The notes under the pieces: model-generated
What the model was told of the DNA's origin: nothing
The model's input: the letters and a program-made list of their open reading frames with translations, nothing else
Databases searched by the model: none
Translations under genes and position numbers: made by a program
Shown: positions 56,221 to 64,000 of the stretch, piece after piece
How positions within the stretch are numbered: the first letter of the stretch is position 1
How the letters are laid out: the number at the start of each line of letters is the position of its first letter
From: Galeruca laticollis
Lineage: Eukaryota > Arthropoda > Insecta > Coleoptera > Chrysomelidae
Assembly (NCBI GenBank): GCA_963921935.1
Contig: OY998178.1
Location: 46,802,951-46,866,950 of the forward strand
DNA: 64,000 bases
Direction: 5' to 3'

Positions 56221-56500
56221 TATATATTATCCACCCAGTCTGTTTCCTTTATCAACAACCCCTACCCACGGACCAGCAAGTTTGAACGGGTTGACGCGAC
56301 CTGCCTTAGAACTCAGGCTTGGCACATTGTATAAGCCCAAGAGGCCCCACGGAGACCTTGTCCGCTCGTGCCAGGAAATCACCTCCACCGGGGTTACCCA
56401 CTGGGGGATTCCTGGTTCTAAATTTGTGCCGTACGGCACTGGTAACAGCACGCTGCAAAAAATCACAGGGATAAGAGTGTACAATAGGACCCTTTAGGTC
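56221..56500. other. GC-richer island of unknown nature
   Basis: About 280 bp with clearly higher GC than its neighbours and open frames on both strands (plus 56282-56497, minus 56227-56484). No protein motif is recognised. It contains GCACTGGTAACAGCAC (56437-56452), similar to CACTGGTRAC motifs at 21441 and 21552 near the R1-type gag ORF. Confidence 0.4.
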
Positions 56501-57394
56501 ATTACGATGAAAAAAGAGGAATAATACCGATTCATCTACCAGGGAAAAATAACCGATTTATTGGAGTGGATTAAGCGATATCTTAGAAACACTGGCATGA
56601 ATAATTTTGACCTCTACAAATAAAGCGGACGTTAATGAAGCCAAGAATTTAAGAAAAAACTTGGAAAAATTTGAAATCGTTTTTCAAAATAAAATTTTAA
56701 AGAATATTGATACATTATCAAAACGTTTACAAAAAAAAGCAAAATACTGAAGCTGCGTCTAAAATGTTTATCACAGCCACTGAAATCATAAATAATTTTG
56801 GTGTAATCAAAACAAACGCTTTTATTTTGACTACGCAATGGGCCAATACTCCCGAATTCGAAAACAAAAGGATATCAAGACTAAAAATACTTTAATGATG
56901 TGAATAACCATTTCCAAGTTCAAGCTAGTGATGATTGGTTGAGAATAAATATGTTTTTTAAAACTACAGCTTAATTTAAAAATCGAAGTTCTGCCCTTTA
57001 CAAAATCTGTTCTTATTTTATTCCCCAGCGTTTTCCGAGATCATTTTTTTCCGATAAGGATATTTACGATATGAATCATATCATTCTAATCTAATATCCT
57101 GAAGATATTGTGGATACAATTTCATCCCAAGTGCTTACATTTTGAGAATGTTTTAGATCATTTAATTTCTATTTATGACTTATGAGATAATTTAGGTAAA
57201 AAATTATTATTCATCTTCTAGTTTTAGTGAAATTGTAATTGCCTTTGTTATTTTTTTTACCATCCCTATTTCGGTTGCATTAGCACCCCCGCGTGACTGA
57301 GCTGCTGGATTTATTTTCAGTGTTCGACCTATGTCAGTGGGTGCGTGGCGTATTTTTTGTGAGAAATTATTTTATTATCGATTGCTTATTTAAA

Positions 57395-58130
57395 ATGGCT
57401 TCAACATCAAAAAGGAAGTATAAAGAAGATATTGCCGTTCATGATTTTAATATTGAATAGGAAGAACAGTTTTTCTTTGCAAACCAAGATAGATCTAAGC
57501 CAGTATACTTAATTTGCGGCGATTTTGTGGCAGTTTCGAAGAAATTTAACTTGGAACGACATTTCACCAAAATGCATAGTGCTTTTATGCAACATATCCT
57601 TTTGGTCCAAAATTACGAACAGATTTCCTAAGTACGAAGAAACAATCATTAACAGGACAGTAGTCATTTTTTCACAAAAAAAGCACGAGATGGTGTCAAT
57701 GGTAAGAGCCCCATACGAGATTTTCCTTTTATTGGTTAAAAAAAAGAAGGACAACAATGAGTGCTCTAAAAAACAAAGATTGGTTGTGGGATCTTGCATT
57801 TCTGACGGGCATTATGGAACATTTAAATTTACGACTTCGGCGCAAAAACTGTATTTTTCCTACATTATTTTCACAAATTAATAGATTAACTCACTTCACT
57901 CGCAAGCAAAAACTTTTAACAAAATTTAATGGAACTCCAAAATATGACACATTTAAATATTTCATAAACGTCTTGTGCAACTCATTTGAGAATAGATTTA
58001 GTGACTTCCGGAAAGAAAAAAAAAATATTTAACTTTTTATAAGCCCGTTTGCTACTATTTCTTTCCAGGAAATCAAAGAGCATTCTGCTGAAATACAAAC
58101 TAAGATAATTGATTTGCACAATCACTAAGC
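57395..58130 (+). pseudogene. hAT-like transposase (BED-type finger N-terminus), internally deleted
   Basis: From the ATG at 57395 the frame reads MASTSKRKYKEDIAVHDF, then EEQFFFANQDRSKPVYLICG and DFVAVSKKFNLERHFTKMHS. This CxxC-like/H-x4-H finger with S-K-K-x-N-L-x-R-H-F is typical of ZBED/GTF2IRD2-related hAT transposases. A TAG replaces a Trp-like position before EEQ. After a gap, 57757-58032 gives NKDWLWDLAFLTGIMEHLNL and FENRFSDFRKEK, a later conserved block. The middle, with catalytic residues, is missing. Family members are usually over 600 residues. Confidence 0.7.
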
Positions 58131-58131
58131 A

Positions 58132-58263
58132 AATATACGAGTATAAATAATAAGAATAATAACGTAGGTCGAGAAGTGAGCTATTATTTACCGCACTTTT
58201 ATATCCTGAGGTGCGTAGCGCCGAAGGTTAGAATGAGCGTGATAAATAATAGGCTTCTTAGCC
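58132..58263. repeat. Repeat-like patch with GAGGTGCGTAGCGCCGAAGG
   Basis: A short GC-richer segment flanked by CTATTATTT and ATAAATAATAG, which are near inverted. It resembles the 4320-4440 patch in style but is not its copy. It abuts the LINE tail at 58264. Confidence 0.35.
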
Positions 58264-58286
58264 GTATGTATGTATGTATGTTTATT
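58264..58286 (-). terminator. LINE polyadenylation signal and (CATA)n tail
   Basis: On the minus strand AATAAA is followed directly by about four CATA units. The layout is the same as at 16847-16870 but with a different tail unit. Confidence 0.7.
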
Positions 58287-60480
58287 CTGTATAAAAAAAT
58301 TTACAATCAAAAAAAGTACAGGTTATAAAGAAACAAAAAGAACGAATGATAAGAATAGTATACTCGATAAGTGAGTGAACACTTGTTTCGAGTGGAAATA
58401 TTAGAATATTAAAATTTATATTAAAAAATCAAATACATAGCACATTAGCAATTAAAAAAGAAAAAATAACTAATATCTAACATCTTACATGTAACCTCTA
58501 ACATTTGACATTTTACAATATACATTTACGAGAGAAAAGAATTTAGGTTTATTTGTTGAGTTTGTCTATACTACATTCATATTTCTATACAATTACGTAC
58601 CTCATGTCTGGATCTCTCCAAAATATACAATTTTAATTTATTTTTGAATGAATGTTCGCTGTTTAATACTTTTAATGATTCCGGTAAGTATAGGATTGTT
58701 GGGTGATTGTTTTTGTCATATGGAGTACAGGTTGGTGTGTTTTCTGGCGGGTATCATAGGAATGTATAGTTGTTGGAAATGAATCCTTTGTCTTGCGAAA
58801 TTTAGTAATTGTACAATAATAGAACAATTGCCTTATATCCATCACTTTTACGACTATATACAGCTGATCAAATGAATATTGGTATGGTTTATTTAGAATC
58901 ACCTTTAAAAAACGTTCCTGTGTTATCTCCAATAAGTGTATGTAGGTTTTTGATGCAGCTCCCCATCCCACTATTCCGAAGCGAAGCTGACTTTGGACGA
59001 GAGCATAGTATAAAAGATTTAAGGAATGCGCATTAAGTAGTTTTTTAGATACTTTATTTTATATAATATCACTTGTAACTTTTTTACAGTTAACTTTATA
59101 TGTTCATCCCACCTAAGATGTGAGTCGATTGTAACACCTAAATACTTAACATTATTCACAGCTTGGATGCGGTAATTACTATCATCTGCATTGATAGTTA
59201 TATGGTTAAAAGTGGGTAGGCCAGATTTATTGCAGCTAAATGGAATATAATTTGTTTTATCTAAATTTATTGTGAGTAGTTTATGAGACAGCCATTTTTT
59301 AATATGTTTAAAATCATTTTCTGCTTTTTCCTTAAGCCCAGGCGTTAGCGGTATAAAAAATAGCTGTATCATCAGCGAAACCAATAACGTGACCTGCGCT
59401 ACCTAAAGAGAAAATATCATTCAGATAAATGTTAAATAAAAGTGGTCCTAGGACTGTGCCTTGCGGTACCCCAAACTGAATATTCCTGGACTCGCTATAG
59501 ACCTCATCTATCTTAACGCTTTGTTGCCTGTCAAGTAGATACTCTTTAAATAATTTCAAGCTATTACCCCTAATACCCATGTCCTCTAGTGAGTTGAGGA
59601 GGGAGTCGTGGTGGACGGTATCGAAAGCCTTGGACAGGTCTATGAAAATACATAAGCAAGCTTTGTTTTCATTAAAAGATTTGGTAATTTTTGATGTTCA
59701 AGCTAAAATCGCATCTTCAGTTGACGTTCCTTCTCTAAACCCAAACTGCTGTTTAGAAAGTATTTGATATTTATCTAGGTACGAAATTAATCGTTTTTTG
59801 AGAGCCTTTTCAAATATTTTTGAGATATGAGGTAATAAAGAAATTGGACGGTAATTTGTAATCGTACTTTTGTTACCTTTTTTATACACTGGGATTATTA
59901 CTGATTTTTTAAAAGTTGAGGGCCATACGCCCTGTTGAAAGCACTCATTAATTAAAAATTTTAATGGTTCAAGTATGTATTCCGCGACTGATTTGATTGT
60001 TTCCGCTCTAATATTATCTGCTTCAACTGCTTTTTTACTTTTTAAATCATGGATAATAGTGAGTAACTCATTGGAATCAAGCGGTGTTATAACAAACGAA
60101 TTACAGATACTTTTCCTAGTTGGTACGTGATTTATATCTTTATTTATAATATTAGCTAAAGTTGTGCCTATTGTGGCAAATATTTTATTAAATTCATTAG
60201 CGATACTTTTTTTATCTGTAATTACATGGTCGCTATCATTGTAAACAGAATTTATAGTGTATTTTGTTTTTTTCTTTTACTTATATTATTAACTATGTCC
60301 CACAATTTGTTTGGATTATTATGGTTTTTATTGAGCTCTGTGGTGTAATAGTCGTATTTTCTTTATGTTAACAAAGAATTAAGTTCGGTATTGCGTTTTA
60401 AGTAGTAGATTATTGGGATTTTTTGTAGCTTTTTAAACGTTTTATTTTTTTTATTGACAGATTTTAGCAATGGTATATAT
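58264..60480 (-). pseudogene. LINE ORF2 (CR1/Jockey-like) with 3' end, frameshifted
   Basis: Minus strand from 60480: linker with YYTTELNKNHNNPNKLWDIV, then FNKIFATIGTTLANII, SKKAVEADNIRAETIKSVAE, VIIPVYKKGNKSTITNYRPI, SLLPHISKIFEKAL and QQFGFREGTSTEDAI. The block CIFIDLSKAFDTV (Asp 1) follows, then FGVPQGTVLGPLLFNIYLND and FADDTAIFY at about 59385-59360, an intact active site. After a frameshift: WLSHKLLTINLDKTNYIPF and VNNVKYLGVTIDSHLRWDEH. The final frame (58971-58672) has HLLEITQERFLKVILN and HSYDTRQKTHQ. AATAAA (58286-58281) and a (CATA)n tail at 58280-58264 define the 3' end. It lacks the endonuclease. Confidence 0.85.
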
Positions 60481-60681
60481 ACATTTTTTTTCACTATTAA
60501 CATTGATATATTGACAATTTTAATATTGACATTAGTAATTTCCTAACAATTTGTAAAATATTTCGAAATGCCAAGCAGAGAGTGTGCTTATAATTAGTGC
60601 GGCTTTTTATGTTAAAATTTGGCATGTGTCTAATTTTGGAATGCTTCTAGAAAATATACTATTCCATTTATTAGTATCAAC

Positions 60682-60775
60682 TTAACCTTTTCACTGTATT
60701 TGTCCCTGAGGAGGGACACATTTTAATATACGATGTAATACTCACGGAATGCATAAATCGTCGATGAACTGTATT
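60682..60775 (+). mobile_element. piggyBac-like terminal segment, copy 1
   Basis: TTAA (60682-60685) followed by CCTTTTCACTGTATTTG and TGTCCCTGAGGAGGGACA, an 18-bp hairpin. About 90 bp match 62946-63035 in the same orientation. TTAA plus a CCCT-like start suggests piggyBac. No transposase or opposite end was seen. Confidence 0.4.
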
Positions 60776-60807
60776 GGTAGTCCAGTCGGTAGAGCATCAA
60801 AAGCAGG
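60771..60807 (+). other. tRNA 5'-half-like sequence (box A)
   Basis: AGTCCAGTCGGTAGAGCATC is like the D-arm region of a tRNA (lysine-type wording), with a box-A-like TAGTCCAGTCGG. No anticodon arm, T-arm or box B follows, so it is not a tRNA gene. It may be a SINE or tRNA-derived remnant. Confidence 0.3.
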
Positions 60808-62724
60808 CATTTTTGGCATTTTCTTGGTAACAGCACGGTTTTTGTGCAAATCTATTTGAAATTATATGGATAATAAGGTAAAAAGTTGCAACCGCGATCG
60901 GAGCCCCGCTATATTGTTTATTAACAAATTACGGCGCGAGAAACCGTTTTTAACCAGATTTTCTTCTCCAGCTCATCGGGATGACTTCGTATGAAAAAAT
61001 GTCCAATACAAAATGTGTTCGTAATATAAATAGCTACAAAACGGCACCGGTTCGATAGTCATACTTGCAAAAATTAATTTGCAAAATAGAAAAAACTTCA
61101 AAAATTGCATATTTTTTTAAATTTTTAAAATCCCTCAAAGGGAATGAAACTTTCTTAAAATATAGCTAATATTATGTCAAATAAGCCCCCGGATCCCGGA
61201 CGTCAGGTCTGCAAAACTCATTGTTTAATAAGGTTTTTCTGCATGAATTTAAAAATTTCAAAATGTTGCTATCTTTGTTCAAATTATTGCAGACTATTGC
61301 AGTTGTGCAAATATATAGTTTTAGTTATTAGAAATCGAATGCAATTTGTAAAATTCGATTCCGACTATTTTGCAAATTTGGTAACATTTTATACACCACA
61401 ATAGTTTTTTACACTGATGAAAAAATAGATTTTTGATATTAAAAAACATTTTTTTAGGGTTGTTACGCTTGCTGTTACTTCTCAGAATGCAACGGTCCAA
61501 AATGACAAGAGGGAAAAATAGAATAAGAGATAACGTATAGTTTTAAAATAACTCGAAAGAAACTAATGATTTTTTTTAAACAACCTTGTTACTGAAAAAT
61601 ATTATTTGAATCACATGATCGCTAACGGCAGTCAAAATTTCTATATCCATCAATATAATCTATTTCCGATTTTGTGAGTATGGATAAAAGGAGTATGAAC
61701 ATTTGTTTTTATCCTACATCGTGGGAAAGTTGAATTTTACCGGCTTTACGGAGAGAAGAAAGTTACCTTTTCTACGGCTAGCCGAGAAAACACATTTTAC
61801 ATTTTCACGCTAGGTGGCGACCCAATTGACATAAATTCTGAATTTATATCCTTGTAGACTTTATACTCAAGGTTTATATCTAAGCATAAATTAAATAAAA
61901 ATGGCCAATTTGATGCATACCCCACTTAAAATGGCATAAACGATTTCAATCACATTAAGTAGTCTGAAGAAACAAAAGAGAATCGCTTAAAATAAACTAC
62001 GCCATTAAACGTCAGTATAAAAATATTGTTAGCAGTTATCAATGTCTGCAAATTCATTAAATCATAAGTTGTCATATTTGTTTGAAGTTAACTCGTGGAA
62101 ATCCACCAGCATAGGGGAAGGCTATGTTGAAGATTGTTTAATTAATAATATAAAAGTCACTAAAAAAACGATAATGATATGGCCGGATTTTTTACTATGA
62201 CTATCACACCTAATGAATATACATCTACTAAAACTGCTAAAATCACTCCTTTAATAGAAAATATAGTAAGACACAGTAGCAACACGTTCAACTATTTGCT
62301 TTTCTGAGCAGTTATCAAATTTATCCAAGCAAGGAATCTCTTTTGTTAATTGTACTATACATAATCCAATTTTTATTATCACTGTTAAAAATAATGACTC
62401 ACAATAATGATTTTCATATTATGAAATAACAATTTTGTAGAAAAAAATATTACCAACAATTATCGTGTAGGATAAAAAATTATGTTTAAAACACGGCAGT
62501 AAATTGCTTCTTCAGGCCTCAAGAAGTGACCAGGCTCGGCTGCACCTCGCCTAGGTATGCAATATACTATTTTGTATAGTTGGCGTAAAATATATAGTGC
62601 CAACTTTAAGCTGTCAGCTTATCGTTTGACTTGAATATAGTCATAGTCCAGTCAATATTATTATTGAAAATGCTCAGTTGACGATAAATTCATTTAATAT
62701 TATGATTTCAACTAATAATTGTTA
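60808..62724. other. No recognisable gene
   Basis: AT-rich, with a 76-codon frame at 61174-61404 lacking motifs. TATA-rich and A-run segments dominate. Confidence 0.4.
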
Positions 62725-62762
62725 AAATGTATTTAATAATTTTATAATTATTAAATACATTT
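62725..62762. repeat. 17-bp perfect inverted repeat (hairpin)
   Basis: Arms 62725-62741 and 62746-62762 around TTAT. Outside them TTGACGATAAAT (62677) and ATTTATCGACTG (62759) extend an imperfect inverted repeat, so this may be the centre of a small hairpin element. Confidence 0.7.
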
Positions 62763-62941
62763 ATCGACTGTCTAACGATTATTTTTAACCCGCAAATATG
62801 GAGCGCCTTCTTACTTTTTAAGATACTTAGCAATAATATATAGAACAAAATACATTGCTTTAAACAATATTAACCTATTTATATTTAAAAACATCTTAAA
62901 CATAACACCAGACAATTAACACTGCCTTATATCTCGTTTTA

Positions 62942-63040
62942 TTAACCCTTTCACTGTATTTGTCCCTGAGGAGGGACACATTTTAATATACGATGTAATG
63001 CTCACGGAATAAAACGTCGATGAACTGTATTTGTCCCTAC
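62942..63040 (+). mobile_element. piggyBac-like terminal segment, copy 2
   Basis: TTAA (62942-62945) then CCCTTTCACTGTATTTG and the same TGTCCCT hairpin. A further hairpin, TTTGTCCCTCACTAGGGACA, lies at 63308-63327. The interior to about 63330 encodes nothing. Confidence 0.45.
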
Positions 63041-63462
63041 ACAGGATCCACTACTGACCGCACCTTAACGAGTGGTGACAGAGATGAGAAGATTATAAAA
63101 CTATCAAAGTCAGTCTAACATCACCAATTTCGTGATTGAGGTTACTGTTGAATTGCATGTGCAAATTTGTTCCTGAATCTACGTTAATATTAGTGGAAGT
63201 TCTAGTTTTATTGATAAAATTGGTGAGTACCATATTGTATTTTGTCTCAGTATAAGTCTACATTGCTTTTTTCATATTTTTGAAAGTTTATCGTAAGTTT
63301 GAAATGTTTGTCCCTCACTAGGGACAAACGCAGTTGGTTGACCAATTACGCGCTCAGCTAGATTTTTCATATTTTTTTACTTTTGATGTTCTATATCTCA
63401 GTGTTTTAAATGAAACTCACGGTTCCTAGTTAATTCCACAATATAATAAAAGTTATTGAAAA

Positions 63463-63518
63463 TTCTAAAAAATTGACAATTGTTTCGATAAATCAATATC
63501 ATCGTCAGAATGACAGAA
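63463..63518 (-). ncRNA. Candidate hammerhead ribozyme (PLE family B)
   Basis: Minus strand: CTGACGA (63508-63502, allowed because core position 7 is variable), an extra U, stem II GATA/TATC around TTGATT, GAAA (63486-63483), a one-pair stem III C-G around AATT, and cleavage triplet GTC (63477-63475). Stem I pairs ATT with AAT, and further out TTCT with AGAA. The layout parallels the family A ribozyme. Confidence 0.55.
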
Positions 63519-63769
63519 GTTACATTTCATTTGATGCCTACCTGATGTTTAGTAGTTATTTTTGGCTAGACCAAGAAGTGACCCAACTTGTGATTGACTT
63601 AATATATGTTTATAGAAAAAAGAAGAAGATGTGATATTACAAATATTAAAGCTTAGACATTATTAGCCGTATGGTGCTATCCTGGATATCATTTTTCCAA
63701 TTAAGGTCAGTATAACTGTGCAATGATATAGAAAACCAGGAAAACTTTATCTGCTGATCTTTACAATTA

Positions 63770-64000
63770 TCACTTGAGAAGACAGTATATTAGTGGAGAA
63801 CTCCCTAGATTTAACTGTTCATATTGTGGGTTTCTTAAATGTCTTCTAATTTCGAATTCTTCAAGGAAATCCAGTTCTTGTTTCTTTTCACAAATATGCA
63901 GCACTTCTAGTTTTGTGTTAGGTGTCAATGAATGATTGGTGTCAAGTAGATGTTTTGCGTAGTGGGATTTATCTGGTTGTTTTAATCTGTATGCTCGTAA
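63770..64000 (-). CDS. PLE GIY-YIG endonuclease C-terminus (partial at window end)
   Basis: The open minus-strand frame reads LRAYRLKQPDKSHYAKHLL, then HSLTPNTKLEVLHI, KKQELDFLEEFEIRRHLRNP and SSPLIYCLLK before a TGA. It has none of the stops seen in the 25.7-kb copy, so it is better preserved. The GIY, CxxC and YIG motifs would lie outside the window. Confidence 0.8.
   Translation of the reverse strand, partial: LRAYRLKQPDKSHYAKHLLDTNHSLTPNTKLEVLHICEKKQELDFLEEFEIRRHLRNPQYEQLNLGSSPLIYCLLK

Larger units (their letters stand above)
63390..64000 (-). mobile_element. Penelope-like element (family B), 3' part running off the window
   Basis: Minus-strand copy of the family at 25602-26410: endonuclease C-terminus from the window edge to about 63770, then the tail with CATCAGGTAGGC, a hammerhead candidate and a terminus near 63390. 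Upstream domains lie beyond 64000. Confidence 0.85.

Noticed and set aside
56227..56497. Two overlapping frames in the GC-rich island
   Set aside because: Opposite strands, no motif, no ATG context or splice support; kept only as an unexplained GC island.
60771..60807. A functional tRNA gene
   Set aside because: Only the D-arm-like part is present; no anticodon stem, T-arm or acceptor pairing.

Overview
The window is eukaryotic, almost certainly arthropod and most likely insect. It is AT-rich and gene-poor, and every coding region I can recognise comes from a transposable element. The set includes Penelope-like elements (PLEs), R1, R4/Dong-like, I-clade and CR1/Jockey-like LINEs, a Ty3/gypsy LTR element, pogo, mariner/Tc1, and hAT-, MULE- and piggyBac-like remnants. 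A large insect genome such as a beetle's would fit, but the species is inferred, not shown. I see no convincing host gene, complete tRNA, rRNA or CRISPR array.

Layout. 0-10 kb: decayed mariner/Tc1 and LINE scraps and a large palindrome (6331-6532) made of two PLE tails back to back. 10-19 kb: LINE fragments around a nearly full-length two-ORF LINE (about 12.6-16.87 kb), flanked by R4/Dong-like and R1-like 3' ends. 19-27 kb: a dispersed repeat with a tandem array, an R1-type gag ORF, a MULE-like scrap, PLE pieces and a Jockey-like RT scrap. 27.36-38.38 kb: a complete Ty3/gypsy element on the minus strand, with two 2146-bp LTRs that look identical, a 4-bp target duplication, gag, pol and a -1 frameshift site. 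It splits a dispersed repeat whose uninterrupted inverted copy lies at 44.64-45.22 kb. 38.87-41.14 kb: a truncated PLE between 598-bp near-perfect inverted arms, each with a hammerhead-ribozyme motif, inside a 13-bp target duplication. 41.26-43.90 kb: a pogo-like transposon with 24-bp TIRs in a TA target. 45.9-51.15 kb: a decayed I-clade LINE. 51-64 kb: transposase scraps, a 1-kb TIR element, a second copy of the 20-kb repeat, a hAT-like pseudogene, a minus-strand LINE, piggyBac-like ends, and a PLE running off the window end with a second hammerhead candidate.

How it fits together. The youngest insertion appears to be the Ty3/gypsy element (identical LTRs, intact frames); the PLE at 39-41 kb also looks young. 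Most LINE and DNA-transposon genes are broken by stops, frameshifts, catalytic-residue changes and small tandem duplications. The most interesting biology is the self-cleaving RNA motifs in two distinct PLE families and the textbook frameshift signal in the LTR element. All family names come from motifs read by eye; no database search was possible.
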